A stretch of DNA of 64,000 nucleotides. It comes from Xenorhabdus anantnagensis. GTDB lineage: Bacteria > Pseudomonadota > Gammaproteobacteria > Enterobacterales > Enterobacteriaceae. This document shows positions 36,870 to 47,198 of this stretch, in pieces (position 1 is the stretch's first letter; each line of letters begins with the position of its first letter). The notes below the pieces were generated by a model. It was not told where the DNA came from, did not search any database, and worked only from the letters and a program-made list of their open reading frames with translations. The position numbers and the translations under genes are program-made. Location of the stretch: positions 1-64,000 of the forward strand of contig NZ_JAQRFN010000009.1 of assembly GCF_028598555.1 (NCBI RefSeq), written 5' to 3'.

Positions 36870-36900
36870 GAAACAGGGCGTCTGTAGCCCTGTTTCTATT
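36870..36900 (+). terminator. Terminator of the Gly-rich cluster
   Basis: A perfect 10-bp stem GAAACAGGGC (36870-36879) / GCCCTGTTTC (36887-36896), 7-nt loop, then TATTTC. It closes the three-gene cluster 54 bp after the last stop. Confidence 0.8.
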
Positions 36901-37117
36901 TCACGTATCAGTGTTGACAAAATCTCCCATTTGTTCAGCCTCATTAAAGAGTTGGTTAATGGTATTTATTGCTGAATACTATTTTGTAACTCATACAAAA
37001 ATCAACCCCTAACTAATTACCCATTAGAAGTGGCCGTTTAAACGTTGGCGGTTATTGCAGCTACCCGCCACTACTCCATATATTATGTATTTGATCGGTA
37101 GGTGTCATACAACATTA

Positions 37118-37352
37118 TTACTGTGAGAAGTTAAATGCAGGCGCTTTCGCTGTGAATCCTTCATCGCTCTCAAATACTATTTCTCCCTTAGATCTCACTG
37201 TTGTTTTTCCACCCACATTAAGAAAAAATCACCTGTAGCATTGTGGAATACATCACCCGCTTCATTCATCCCTATACACGATCCGCTTGCCATGTTAGTA
37301 ATAGATATGCCACCACCAGCGGTATGAATGACAAGTAAGTTATTGCGTTTAT
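37118..37352 (-). pseudogene. Frameshifted remnant of a spike/needle-like protein
   Basis: The minus strand reads VIHTAGGGISITNMASG, CIGMNEAGDVFHNATGDFF, then after a one-base shift NVGGKTTVRSKGEIVFESDE and a stop at 37118. Alternating G-D-x-hydrophobic repeats like these occur in the beta-helix needle of phage baseplate spikes and VgrG-type proteins. No start and a broken frame. Origin could be phage or T6SS; identity is tentative. Confidence 0.45.
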
Positions 37353-37914
37353 AGGTTTAGCTATCCCTTTTTGATGAAAAGAAGTTGGATATCAAAAAAA
37401 ATGCTATCAGAAACCAAGGCCGACCGGATAAAATTTTCATGTCATTTCGAATGGTAAGGGTTTTGAGAATATTGGTAATTTATTCTTGGATGATAATTTT
37501 ATGTTGAGTTTATGTAAATTATTATGCTAATAACAAAGCATTTTTTGATTTTTAGAGGGTAAAATAGATATTTTCATATCTATACTAATGGTTTTTCATA
37601 AATAACATAATTAATTACTTTTATGAAAATAAATCATAATCTAATCTAGATTAATAATAGAACAATTGGTTTTATTTTACTGATCGATTTATACGTAACT
37701 TTGATATGCGTTAGAGATATTTATGTTGTTTCTATTTTTAATTTTGCATTTGTAAGTGTTTTTTAATTCATTATCTAATAATGGCATAAATAATGAAGGA
37801 TTAATCAACCAGCAATGGGATGTAGACTTTAAAAGATAAGTAAGTGTAAGATCCGTCATCCTTTATAGTTTGCTCTTTCTCTTTTACATAAATTAACTAC
37901 AATCAAGTGATATT
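37353..37914. other. Non-coding stretch before the DUF805 gene
   Basis: About 560 bp, AT-rich, without a supportable ORF or RNA gene. The promoter of the DUF805 gene lies at its right end. No repeats of note. Confidence 0.5.
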
Positions 37915-38268
37915 ATGAATTGGTATTTTAGTGTTTTAAAAAATTATGCTGAATTTTCAGGGCGTGCCCGTCGTAAAGAATATTGGATGTTCCGTTTATT
38001 TGATATTATTATCTCTATAGCTTTATTTGTATTGGGAACAGTCATTGATGAAAGCGCTGGTTTTGGATTGTTGGTTATTTATGGGATTCTCACTTTTATT
38101 CCAAGTCTGGCTGTAGCAGTGCGCCGCCTTCATGATACTAATCATTCTGGTTGGTGGTTATTGATGTTACTGATTCCATTTGCCAATATTATTTTATTAA
38201 TATTTTTCTGCCTGGAGGGAACGGCTGGCGATAATGATTACGGAGAAGATCCGAAAAAGTTATCCTAA
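37915..38268 (+). CDS. DUF805 inner-membrane protein
   Basis: 117 aa. The N-terminal signature NYAEFSGRARRKEYWMFRLF and the RRLHDTNHSGWWLLM motif are diagnostic of DUF805 (YhaH/YhaI-like). Three or four transmembrane helices; the C-terminal tail is acidic. Function is unknown in the family, which is common in enterobacteria. It stands alone with its own terminator. No neighbour points to a role. Confidence 0.9.
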   Translation: MNWYFSVLKNYAEFSGRARRKEYWMFRLFDIIISIALFVLGTVIDESAGFGLLVIYGILTFIPSLAVAVRRLHDTNHSGWWLLMLLIPFANIILLIFFCLEGTAGDNDYGEDPKKLS

Positions 38269-38319
38269 TGCCTCAGGGTATATAGTATGAGTTAAAAATT
38301 TAGTTTGCCATGTAATATA

Positions 38320-38351
38320 AAACGCCACTTCATCCTTTAGTGGCGTTTTTT
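38320..38351 (+). terminator. Terminator of the DUF805 gene
   Basis: AAACGCCACT (38320-38329) / AGTGGCGTTT (from 38339) with a continuing T-run to 38351: a strong rho-independent terminator. Confidence 0.9.
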
Positions 38352-38490
38352 GATTTTTATTAATTGTATAATTTATTTCATTGATTTCTTTTTGGGGAAA
38401 TGACTTTTTATAAAAAAATAATTATGTTCTTTGCATAAATAATTTATCTGGAATATAGTTCTTGCGATTTCAAGATAAGGAATATTATTT

Positions 38491-38922
38491 ATGAATGATT
38501 TACGCCTTGCTTACTACAATTTATCTCCAGAACTATTGCAGGGGTTCCGTGCGGTAAAAGAAGGGTTGGAAAAAAGCTCGCTAGATTTACCGTTAATTGA
38601 ACTGATCTATTTGCGAGTATCCCAAATCAATGGGTGTTCGTTCTGTTTAAATAAACATTCTCAAGCTTTGCGGGAACACCAAGAAACAGAACGTCGGTTA
38701 GCTGAATTAGCTGGATGGCGAGTCAGTAGTCAGTTTAGCCTTCGTGAAAAGGCAGCGTTGGAATGGGCGGAAGCTCTTACTCATATTGTGACAACACACG
38801 CAGACGATTATGCTTATTTCCCCTTGAAAGATTATTTCACGGATCAGGAAATTTCTGATTTGACCTTTGCTATTGCGCTTATGAATGGGATGAATCGGCT
38901 TGCAATCGGAATGCGTCAGTAA
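38491..38922 (+). CDS. AhpD-like (carboxymuconolactone decarboxylase family) protein
   Basis: 143 aa. The AhpD core IYLRVSQINGCSFCLNKHS has the redox CxxC and downstream His of alkylhydroperoxidase-like proteins, which act as small peroxidases or thiol redox partners. The C-terminal helices (DLTFAIALMNGMNRLAIGM) are typical. Ribosome site AAGGAA. Stands alone, convergent with the MFS gene. Substrate unknown. Confidence 0.88.
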   Translation: MNDLRLAYYNLSPELLQGFRAVKEGLEKSSLDLPLIELIYLRVSQINGCSFCLNKHSQALREHQETERRLAELAGWRVSSQFSLREKAALEWAEALTHIVTTHADDYAYFPLKDYFTDQEISDLTFAIALMNGMNRLAIGMRQ

Positions 38923-38958
38923 TGTGATGTTATTCATTCTGCAATATATCCGGTAGGC

Positions 38959-38996
38959 TTCAAGTTGCAGTGCTGCCAATAAAGCTGCAACTTGAA
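38959..38996. terminator. Hairpin between AhpD-like and MFS genes
   Basis: A 12-bp perfect stem TTCAAGTTGCAG (38959-38970) / CTGCAACTTGAA (38985-38996) in the gap between convergent genes; likely a two-way terminator, though without T-runs. Confidence 0.6.
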
Positions 38997-39014
38997 AGAA
39001 AAAGAAGATATGTT

Positions 39015-40220
39015 TTATTTGGCTCTTTTACGCATCAACCAATAAGCCACTAATCCCCCTATTATTATAGCTGCCATTATCAATGGCGTTTGTCTGGCAA
39101 GACTGGATTCCAGCAGCGTACCAAAACCAAGATATCCAACAGGCACTGCAAGGAATCGCGTGGAGGAAAATAATGTCATTATTCTGCCAAACAAATTTTC
39201 GGGTACTTGACGTTGAATCAGAGTGACTTCGACTGGCCCAGTAAAACCAATACAAATGCCAATAACAAAAAGCTGAGTGAATAAGGCATATTGTCCGTTA
39301 AATAGGTTCAGAGATATCAGGCTCAGTATAAATAAGCTGTAACCAGTAATGATAATGCGGTTGCTGGAAAAATATCTACCATAAACACTATATAGTAATG
39401 AAGAAAGCGTTGTTCCCACACCAAAGCAAGTTATTGAGACACCGAGGCTTAAAACAGAATTAAACTCTTGCTTATTCACATATGGCAAATAAATGATCAA
39501 AAACGGTGTAATCACAAAATTCACTATTGCACTAATTAGAAGTACGGCGCAAATCTCTTTCTCAGATGTAATGTATTTGAATGCTTCAAGAAAATAATGG
39601 TGTGGTAGAGAGGGAGTTTTAGTCACTTCATTGATATTGGTGACAAAATGTTTTTTCAGGATGATCAGTCCCAATGCCACGACAAAAAAACTGATCGCAT
39701 CGAAATACAAGGCGTTGATTGTACCAAGCATAGCAATAATCAAAGAACCAACGATGGGGCCGATTAGATCACAAATATTTTCAACAGTACTATTGATCCC
39801 ATTGATTAACTCATGCTCGCTTTTATTCTGTTTGATCTCTTTAGCCAGCATGACGTCTTTTGCCAAACGTCCTGGAGCATCCAAAATAGTGGAGAATATT
39901 AGTAAGACAGCCAGCAGGTAAAAGTGCAGGATATCCATGGTATAAAATACAGGGATCAACAACACGCTGAGAAAATTCACTAAATCAGATAACAGAGAAA
40001 TACGGTATGCCCCGTATTTATCCACCAATTGTGCACTAAAAAAAACAGAAAAGAGCAGAGGAAGGATTTTTGCAGACATCACGGAGGCAACCAATAGTGG
40101 ACTGCCTGATATTTCCAAAATCAGCCATGGAATAGCAATTTCGGTAATGGCGTTTCCCAAAATAGAAACACCATTTAATGCCAATAATCCACTAACCTGA
40201 AAAGGTATGCGTCTGGTCAT
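39015..40220 (-). CDS. MFS transporter, putative efflux pump
   Basis: 401 aa, about 12 transmembrane helices. The layout and motifs (ALNGVSILGNAITEIAIPWL, LFSVFFSAQLVDKYG in loop 2-3, LDAPGRLAKDVMLAKE) are those of the MFS_3/enterobactin-exporter-like efflux group. Substrate unknown. It begins 12 bp after the mscM stop on the same strand and may be cotranscribed; this gene is not part of the E. coli mscM locus, so it is an accessory addition. Confidence 0.85.
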   Translation of the reverse strand: MTRRIPFQVSGLLALNGVSILGNAITEIAIPWLILEISGSPLLVASVMSAKILPLLFSVFFSAQLVDKYGAYRISLLSDLVNFLSVLLIPVFYTMDILHFYLLAVLLIFSTILDAPGRLAKDVMLAKEIKQNKSEHELINGINSTVENICDLIGPIVGSLIIAMLGTINALYFDAISFFVVALGLIILKKHFVTNINEVTKTPSLPHHYFLEAFKYITSEKEICAVLLISAIVNFVITPFLIIYLPYVNKQEFNSVLSLGVSITCFGVGTTLSSLLYSVYGRYFSSNRIIITGYSLFILSLISLNLFNGQYALFTQLFVIGICIGFTGPVEVTLIQRQVPENLFGRIMTLFSSTRFLAVPVGYLGFGTLLESSLARQTPLIMAAIIIGGLVAYWLMRKRAK

Positions 40221-40232
40221 GTTGCTGTAAGG

Positions 40233-43200
40233 TTACAGTGCTCCCGGTTTACGTGGAGGATTACGACCCGTGTAGTTAGTTGTCGCACTGCGGATTTCTT
40301 GCCCAAAAATATCAACACGTGCCTGAAATGGTGGGAATGGCAAAGTGATATCGTGTTTGCGGAATTCCTGCAAAATGTGTTGATGTACTTCATGACGGGC
40401 AGGCATACGATGCCCCATCTCTGCGGCGTAGACACGCAGTTCATAAATTTGAATGCCTTGCTGCAAATCCACTAAATACACTTCCGGCATCGGGTTATCA
40501 AGAATTAATGGTGAGCTTTTGGCGGCAGACGTTAATATATCGGTGGCATAGGCGGAGTCAATATCAGCCGGCACTGGGATCGTCAGGACGATACGGGTAA
40601 TTGTGTCAGACAGTGACCAGTTGATGAATTGCTCTGTAATAAATGCCCTATTGGGAACGATAATCTCTTTCCTGTCCCAGTCAGACAGCGTTGTTGCCCG
40701 CGTATTGATTTTTGTGATGCTGCCTGTCAGATTACGGATAGTCACGGTATCACCAATGCGGATCGGTTTTTCAAATAAGATGATCAGTCCGGAAATGATA
40801 TTGGCGAAAATTTCCTGCAAGCCAAAACCAAGCCCAACCCCCATTGCAGCAACCAGCCATTGTAGTTTCGACCATTCAATTCCCACCAGAGAGAAACCAA
40901 CCAAACCGCCAATGAGCGTAATGCTGTATTTGGTCAGTGTCGTAATGGCATAACCTGTTCCCGGTGTCAGCACCAGATGTTGTAATAGAGCAAGTTCCAA
41001 CAGGGCTGGCAAATTACGGACAAGTTGCGTAGTAATGACAATAACTAAAATTGCAATTAACACTGAGCCTACGGTTATTGGCTGAATGCTATTAACACCG
41101 TTGATGGTTGTACTGACGTTCCAGAGCCGAATATTTTCAAGGAAAGAGAAGGCTGAATGTAACTCAGACCACAATAGGATCAGAGAAACTAGCGCAATCA
41201 TTGCCAAAATTGAACGCACCAATCCTAATGATTTGGCGCTGATGGCATCCAAATCAATGACGGGTTCCTCAACTTCGATTGAACCCTCTACACTACTATT
41301 GATGTTGGTTGAATCTTCTTCACTTTTAGCACGCTGGGCCAATATCTCCGCACGGCGTTGTTTTGCCCGTTCAAAAGCGATTTTGCGGCGCTGGATCAGC
41401 ATCCATCGACGCACTATATGGTAAATGACCAGCAAGAAGAACCAGATGGCGACAGAAGTTTCCAGACGCACCAATAGCGCTTGTGAGGTTCGCAGATAAC
41501 CAAGGATAGAAGCAAGTGCCGCCAGGATTGGAGCAAAGAGCAGAATCCACCATAGAACAGAACTAACGATATTTTCGCCTGAACCATGTTTGTCCAGATA
41601 GAGTGGAACACCGGCCCGCTTTAAGCTGTTGGTGACTAAACTCAGTGCAATACACAGCATGACAAAACACAGCCTGCCGAGGGTTGGGATAAATTTTGAG
41701 TCGTCGTAATAATTAAAGGCGATCATTGCCATCATAAGAGGCACGATCAGGAAAATGGAAAGACGATAGAAACGCATAGCCCGCTTTATACGTTCTTCCG
41801 GCCAGCGAAAATGTGCGATAAATAAACCATTGGGATGGGCAAATGCTGCGCTGAGCATAAAGACCCACAAAATCGGGGTTGTTGCATTTATACCGTCGCC
41901 TATTGCTACAGCTATCGGGTATTGCCACGCATTTTGCAGGCCGTAGCCAATGGCTGACCAGAGCATGGGTAGCGGTGATGCCGCGACAATAGACCAAAAA
42001 ACGGTTTGCACAGTCAGAGAAAAATGATCTTGTGTCACTTTGCCAATGCGATTGCTGGAACGCTCAAGAAAAGCATGATATTGGCGGTGTGAGCTAATAC
42101 TGAAAAAGACCAGTAGCAAAGTGCCTAGCAAATAAAGCAGAGTATTCTGCGTGGTCAACATGTCGCGGATTGCGTAACCTAACTGTGAGAACGTATCCAG
42201 AGACAATAGGCGCGTCAGATCTTGTACTACCAATAGCGGATAATTCAGCGATATGGGATCGACATTTACTACCCAGAACAGATAGCGATGGGTAGCATCA
42301 TTTACTTCTTTTAAAGTATCATTTAATTGGCTGGTGCTTATCTTGAGGTTTGTCAGTTCCAGTATTTTACTGTCATATATTGAGAGTAGAGAAGTTAATA
42401 GCTTTTCCTGTTTGAGTATAGATGAGTTATAGGTTTCCTTTTGTTTTGGCGTCAGTGAATTATTTGAAGGTAATGTCTGCAAGAGAAATAATTTTGAGGG
42501 TTGTATGTCTTCCCGCATACCTTCATATTTCAGTTTGCTGAGACGCAATTCGGCAATATCTTTGTCAATTTGCTGGATTTTTTGCATCTTGGGGATAGAC
42601 GCGATTTGAGCTCTAAAAGTTTCGCTAAATGCAGCGGAAGAGCTTAGCCATTGTGCTTGTTCACGGATTGTGTTGAGTATATTGTGAAGTTTCAGAATAG
42701 AACTGGTTACATGATGATGTTGTGAGCGAATGTCATCCAAGCTCTCCCTTTGCTGCTCAGTTAATTGCAACAATCTGCGATTTTTCTGGACTTCATCCCG
42801 CAAGAATTCTGGAATGTTTTCTCCACTCTGTTCTGCCAGCACTTCTGTATTCTCTAAGTCAGATTCCGTTTTCTTCTGATGTAGAATATTTAACTGATGG
42901 CGTAATTGCTGGAGTTTAGTCTCCAGTCGTTGAGAGCGTTTTTTGAATAAATCGGTGCGCATGTGCACAATTTTCTGACGATTATTGACAGAAAGTTGAG
43001 CTATATTCAGCTCATTGATTATAGCGTTATGAGCCTTGACTTCTGCTTGCGCTAGTTCCAGTTGCGTCAAGTCCAGTGGCGAGGAAGGTGAGCTCAGAGA
43101 CTGAAGCCGGGAAGCCGCTTCAGCCTGCAAACGCTTTGCCTCAGTCTGTTGTTCAGGCAGTTTTTCTATGAACTCACTGATTTTTTTGGATTTGTCCAGT

Positions 43201-43601
43201 TCTTTCTGTAATTGGAGTTTTTGCTTCTGTAATTCGTTATTTGTCTGGGTGATTTTTTGCTCTAACTGACTGATAGTCTGATTGGCTGGTATGGATATGT
43301 TGGTATTGCTTTCAGCAAGAATTTCCTGATGTAATTTTTGGGTGATATTAGGAAATTCATTAATCGTTTTTTTGTACTTCTGGGTATTCTCATTGGCGGT
43401 CTTGGCCTTGTTAACCCAACTGGCAACCCCTTGACGTGCTTGAGCGATTTCAGAGCCTTGTAAGCTTTTGCTACTTTCAATTTTCTTTAATTCTTGCTTC
43501 AGTTGGTTTTCATCCAACGGCATTACAGAGGCAAAAGCCGAATTCGTAATTAAGAGACTGAACAGTAAACTGATAATCAGGCGCACAATAAGGGGCTCCA
43601 T
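40233..43601 (-). CDS. mscM: Miniconductance mechanosensitive channel MscM
   Basis: 1122 aa (E. coli YjeP 1107). Signal peptide (LIVRLIISLLFSLLITNSAFA), a long periplasmic coiled coil (about 30-460), about eleven transmembrane helices, and a C-terminal MscS domain with GVGLGFGLQEIFANIISGLI and FEKPIRIGDTVTI. The usual start may be the in-frame GTG at 43586 (RLIISLLF), as in E. coli. It opens on membrane tension to release solutes. It lies 10 bp after psd on the same strand. Confidence 0.96.
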   Translation of the reverse strand: MEPLIVRLIISLLFSLLITNSAFASVMPLDENQLKQELKKIESSKSLQGSEIAQARQGVASWVNKAKTANENTQKYKKTINEFPNITQKLHQEILAESNTNISIPANQTISQLEQKITQTNNELQKQKLQLQKELDKSKKISEFIEKLPEQQTEAKRLQAEAASRLQSLSSPSSPLDLTQLELAQAEVKAHNAIINELNIAQLSVNNRQKIVHMRTDLFKKRSQRLETKLQQLRHQLNILHQKKTESDLENTEVLAEQSGENIPEFLRDEVQKNRRLLQLTEQQRESLDDIRSQHHHVTSSILKLHNILNTIREQAQWLSSSAAFSETFRAQIASIPKMQKIQQIDKDIAELRLSKLKYEGMREDIQPSKLFLLQTLPSNNSLTPKQKETYNSSILKQEKLLTSLLSIYDSKILELTNLKISTSQLNDTLKEVNDATHRYLFWVVNVDPISLNYPLLVVQDLTRLLSLDTFSQLGYAIRDMLTTQNTLLYLLGTLLLVFFSISSHRQYHAFLERSSNRIGKVTQDHFSLTVQTVFWSIVAASPLPMLWSAIGYGLQNAWQYPIAVAIGDGINATTPILWVFMLSAAFAHPNGLFIAHFRWPEERIKRAMRFYRLSIFLIVPLMMAMIAFNYYDDSKFIPTLGRLCFVMLCIALSLVTNSLKRAGVPLYLDKHGSGENIVSSVLWWILLFAPILAALASILGYLRTSQALLVRLETSVAIWFFLLVIYHIVRRWMLIQRRKIAFERAKQRRAEILAQRAKSEEDSTNINSSVEGSIEVEEPVIDLDAISAKSLGLVRSILAMIALVSLILLWSELHSAFSFLENIRLWNVSTTINGVNSIQPITVGSVLIAILVIVITTQLVRNLPALLELALLQHLVLTPGTGYAITTLTKYSITLIGGLVGFSLVGIEWSKLQWLVAAMGVGLGFGLQEIFANIISGLIILFEKPIRIGDTVTIRNLTGSITKINTRATTLSDWDRKEIIVPNRAFITEQFINWSLSDTITRIVLTIPVPADIDSAYATDILTSAAKSSPLILDNPMPEVYLVDLQQGIQIYELRVYAAEMGHRMPARHEVHQHILQEFRKHDITLPFPPFQARVDIFGQEIRSATTNYTGRNPPRKPGAL

Positions 43602-43611
43602 GGATCTAAAA

Positions 43612-44532
43612 TTAGCTGACGATATCTTTATTCATTGATTCATCAATATTCACTGAGGATTCTTCTGATGTGATGGCTTGCGCCATCATAGTTCCCATGC
43701 GGGTTTGTGAACCGCTATATAAGTTGTTGGCAAAACTAATCTGATTAGCCGCAAACAGGTTGATAACGGTTGAACCCAGCTTGAAACGTCCCATTTCCTC
43801 TCCTTTTTTGAGGGAAACCACACCCTCTTGGCCCTCTGTTGGGTAGGTCCAGCGTTTGATGATCCCTTCACGCGGAGGTGTGACACAACCGCTCCAGACG
43901 GTTTCAATACTGCCCACAATAGTAGCACCAACCAGAATTTGTACCATTGGCCCGAATGCCGTCTCAAATAAACAGATAACACGTTCATTACGTGCAAACA
44001 GGTTTGGTACATTGGCTGCTGTCAATGGATTAACTGAGAACAGATCGCCGGGAACATAAATCATCTCTTGAAGAACGCCGTCACATGGCATGTGAACACG
44101 ATGATAATCCTTTGGCGATAAGTAAGTCGTGATAAATTGACCATTGCGGAACTGTTCGGCCAGTTGATACTGTCCTGCCAGTAGTGCTTCTATCGTGTAA
44201 TAGTGGCCTTTGGCCTGAATAATCTGATCTTCGCGAATCGCCCCAAGCTGGCTTACTGTGCCGTCTGCTGGCTGAGCCAATTGGTGGGTTTCATTGACAA
44301 TAGGGCGAATGTCCTCTTTGAGGGGACGGACAAAAAACTCATTGAATGTTGAGTAAGCAGTAAATGAAGGATCTTTGGCTTCATTCATATCCACTTTATA
44401 GGCTTTGGCGAAAGCTTTGATTACAAGCTGTGTCAGCCAGCCAGCCTTTTTATTGGCAAACCAACCTGCTAGGTTGGTAATGCATTGTTTTGGAAGTAAA
44501 TATTGTAGCCTGATTTTAAAATTATCCAGCAC
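43612..44532 (-). CDS. psd: Phosphatidylserine decarboxylase proenzyme
   Basis: 306 aa from the GTG at 44532 ([14 protein letters not shown]), which matches the E. coli N-terminus and has AGAGG 5 nt upstream; the open frame extends 20 codons further to an ATG at 44592 that looks non-native. It makes phosphatidylethanolamine. The self-cleavage site is in [10 protein letters not shown], where Ser becomes the pyruvoyl group. Catalytic [10 protein letters not shown] is present. The C-terminal tail after the cleavage site is short. Confidence 0.94.
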   Translation of the reverse strand: MLDNFKIRLQYLLPKQCITNLAGWFANKKAGWLTQLVIKAFAKAYKVDMNEAKDPSFTAYSTFNEFFVRPLKEDIRPIVNETHQLAQPADGTVSQLGAIREDQIIQAKGHYYTIEALLAGQYQLAEQFRNGQFITTYLSPKDYHRVHMPCDGVLQEMIYVPGDLFSVNPLTAANVPNLFARNERVICLFETAFGPMVQILVGATIVGSIETVWSGCVTPPREGIIKRWTYPTEGQEGVVSLKKGEEMGRFKLGSTVINLFAANQISFANNLYSGSQTRMGTMMAQAITSEESSVNIDESMNKDIVS

Positions 44533-44626
44533 GTGAACCTCTTGGATCTTTTCTTGGCAAATTGGACAAAAGGCGACTATTGTACCTGCCATTATTTTGA
44601 ATGTCAGGGTATCGTTAATTATTGTC

Positions 44627-45685
44627 TTATTTTTGACCGTCTGTGAAATTTCTGCGTGGTTTAACCTGTGCCATGCTTTCTAGAATCCGGTGATAATTTT
44701 CGAAACGTTCGTCAGCAATGATACCCTGTTCCAACGCTTCTTTTAAGGCACATCCAGGATCATCCTGATGTTTGCAATCACGGAATTTACATCCTCCCAG
44801 ATATTCACGGAATTCGACAAAGCCTTGTGTAACTTGTTCTGGTGTTAGATGCCACAATCCAAACTCACGGACACCCGGAGAGTCGATCACATCTCCCCCC
44901 TGAGGGAAATGGTAAAGGCGCGCGGCGGTGGTGGTATGCTGACCGAGACCAGAGTTATCTGAGACATTATTGACCAGAATAACTTTTTCATTGTCAGGTA
45001 GCAGGGTATTGAGCAAGCTGGATTTCCCGACACCGGATTGCCCCGCAAAGACACTGATTTTGTCAGCCAGCAGAGAGGTAAGCTCAGGGATACCTTCATC
45101 AGTATAGCTGGAAACTTCCAGTACGCGGTAGCCGATATGGCGGTAGATATTCATGACATCATTGACCCATTCACGGCTTTCGGCATCCAACAGATCGATT
45201 TTATTGAGTACGATCAAAGGCTCGATATTGAGTGTTTCACATGCGACTAAATAGCGATCGATAATATTCAATGAGAGTTCAGGCAAGATAGCGGAAACAA
45301 TCACGATTTGGTCGATATTTGATGCAATTGGTTTGATGCCATCATAGTAGTCGGGACGTGTAAGTACGGAAGTGCGTTCATGAACCGCTTCCACGATACC
45401 ATTAACTTTGACATCAGACTGGAGTTGCAGCACAGGGCGCCATACAACGCGATCCCCTGTGACCAATGAGCGTATTGTTCTGCGGATATTGCAACGCTGT
45501 ATGGAAGAATCTGCTGCTTCAATATCGGCATGTTGCCCGAATCGGCTGATTACCAGCCCTTCCTGTGGCTCACCAAACTGGCTATCATCCATCTCTGGTT
45601 TACTGGTATCAACTTTATGCAGCCTGCGTTGATGATTGGCTTGCACACGGCGTTGTTGCCCTTTGGAAAGTTTACTTTTAGCCAC
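44627..45685 (-). CDS. rsgA: Ribosome small-subunit GTPase RsgA
   Basis: 352 aa. Circularly permuted GTPase in 30S maturation. N-terminal basic tail ([19 protein letters not shown]), OB fold, then G4 LNKIDLL before G1 [10 protein letters not shown] and G3 DSPG, and a C-terminal zinc finger ([15 protein letters not shown]). It is divergent from orn by 111 bp, the same as in E. coli, and leads the rsgA-psd-mscM direction. Confidence 0.96.
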   Translation of the reverse strand: MAKSKLSKGQQRRVQANHQRRLHKVDTSKPEMDDSQFGEPQEGLVISRFGQHADIEAADSSIQRCNIRRTIRSLVTGDRVVWRPVLQLQSDVKVNGIVEAVHERTSVLTRPDYYDGIKPIASNIDQIVIVSAILPELSLNIIDRYLVACETLNIEPLIVLNKIDLLDAESREWVNDVMNIYRHIGYRVLEVSSYTDEGIPELTSLLADKISVFAGQSGVGKSSLLNTLLPDNEKVILVNNVSDNSGLGQHTTTAARLYHFPQGGDVIDSPGVREFGLWHLTPEQVTQGFVEFREYLGGCKFRDCKHQDDPGCALKEALEQGIIADERFENYHRILESMAQVKPRRNFTDGQK

Positions 45686-45796
45686 CGAACCTCACTTATT
45701 TTCACCTATCTTGCTGATTATCGCTGTGAATGTTCAAAAACGTTATGATACATCACGGATACAGACTACCTCTTTTGAAGGAAACTAGGATATATC

Positions 45797-46342
45797 ATGT
45801 CAAAAAGCGAGAACAATCTTATCTGGATAGATTTAGAGATGACTGGATTAGATCCCGAGCATGATCGCATAATCGAAATTGCGACCATTGTCACCGATGC
45901 GGAATTGAATATCCTTGCAGAAGGGCCTGTCATTGCGGTTCATCAGTCGGATGAGCAATTGGCATTGATGGATGATTGGAACGTACGGACGCATACCGCC
46001 AGTGGGTTGGTGGAACGTGTAAAGCAGAGCCAATTTGATGATGTGCAAGCTGAAAAAGCAACCATTGCTTTTCTGGAACAATGGATTCCGGCTGGAAAAT
46101 CACCAATTTGTGGTAATAGTGTGGGGCAGGATCGTCGTTTCCTATTCCGTTATATGCCTGAATTGGAAAAATATTTTCATTATCGTTATTTGGATGTCAG
46201 TACACTTAAAGAATTGGCTCGTCGTTGGAAGCCAGAGGTGTTGTCGGGGTTCAGCAAGAAAAATACTCATCAGGCATTGGATGATATTCGAGAATCTATT
46301 GCTGAATTAGTGTATTACCGTGAGCACTTTATTCAAAAATAG
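45797..46342 (+). CDS. orn: Oligoribonuclease
   Basis: 181 aa. DEDDh 3'-5' exonuclease that finishes RNA decay by degrading di- to pentaribonucleotides, including pGpG. Exo [12 protein letters not shown], Exo [15 protein letters not shown], Exo [20 protein letters not shown] lies upstream of the ATG. Followed by a 15-bp tandem repeat array and then tRNA-Gly, as in E. coli gene order. Confidence 0.97.
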   Translation: MSKSENNLIWIDLEMTGLDPEHDRIIEIATIVTDAELNILAEGPVIAVHQSDEQLALMDDWNVRTHTASGLVERVKQSQFDDVQAEKATIAFLEQWIPAGKSPICGNSVGQDRRFLFRYMPELEKYFHYRYLDVSTLKELARRWKPEVLSGFSKKNTHQALDDIRESIAELVYYREHFIQK

Positions 46343-46380
46343 ATATATCCAGCAATAAACAATAGCTATTAGTATATTCT

Positions 46381-46453
46381 TTGTATGTGAATGGCTTGTA
46401 CGTAATTGGTTTGTACATAATTGGCTTATACAAATAGCTTGTACGTAAAATGT
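46381..46453 (+). repeat. 15-bp tandem repeats after orn
   Basis: Five imperfect units of TTGTACGTAATTGGC (46381, 46396, 46411, 46426 shortened to 13 nt, 46439) lie 39 bp past the orn stop. Confidence 0.8.
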
Positions 46454-46536
46454 TCTCTGAGTTGATGGTTAAACGGATTATTTGCTGATTTAATCATCAA
46501 TCAGAGAAAAAACACAATTTTTTACGTTTTGGGGAC

Positions 46537-46573
46537 TTGCCAGAAGAATAATTCCTCGTATAATGCGCTCCCC
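46537..46573 (+). promoter_or_regulatory. Stringent-type promoter of the first tRNA-Gly pair
   Basis: -35 TTGCCA (46537-46542), 16-bp spacer, -10 TATAAT (46559-46564), then the GC-rich discriminator GCGCTCCCC. Such discriminators are typical of growth-rate and ppGpp-controlled stable RNA promoters. Confidence 0.8.
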
Positions 46574-46616
46574 GTACCGATGAAGAATTTCAACAGTACA
46601 AGCACACCAAATATAT

Positions 46617-46692
<76 letters not shown>

Positions 46693-46745
46693 AATTCAAA
46701 GTTATTTGGGTGTGAAAGAATTGGCTGACAGAAGCCATGATAAAC

Positions 46746-46821
<76 letters not shown>

Positions 46822-46864
46822 AATTCAGGACGGTAGATTTTTATAAGAGTCTGCAAGTCATACA

Positions 46865-46892
46865 AAAAAAGCGCCCATCGGCGCTTTTTTTG
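46865..46892 (+). terminator. Terminator after tRNA-Gly copies 1-2
   Basis: AGCGCC (46870-46875) / GGCGCT (46880-46885) with tetraloop CATC, flanked by A-run and T-run. A strong rho-independent terminator. Confidence 0.93.
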
Positions 46893-47198
46893 TTTTCAAA
46901 CTATCTAACCAAAGCCAACTGCCACATGAATACTCAGTGGTACATTCATTGATATATGGATAAATTTATATCTATTCGTAAGCGTCATATTGATGTTGAC
47001 CAAGATTAAAATCCTTTGGTAGATTAAATCATTCGATATAATCACTATAAGAAACAAATCTGTCGTACTCTCCCTAAAGTGAAAATAAGCTCATAACGGA
47101 AGCACTCTCCATAACCGAGCTGGTCTGCAAAGCATCTTTAATCTGTCTCTAAGAGTTTCTTAGGGACGTTTATCTATCAATGTGAAGAGGTAGAGCCG
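46893..47198 (+). promoter_or_regulatory. Upstream region of the FAD oxidoreductase gene
   Basis: 306 bp between the tRNA terminator and the islet's first gene. No ORF, integrase or attachment repeat seen. GAGG 10 nt before 47199 is the ribosome site; the promoter is not obvious. Confidence 0.45.

Noticed and set aside
46865..47198. Integrase or attachment site next to tRNA-Gly copy 2
   Set aside because: No integrase gene lies in the islet and no extra partial tRNA 3' repeat is visible beyond the three complete tRNAs.
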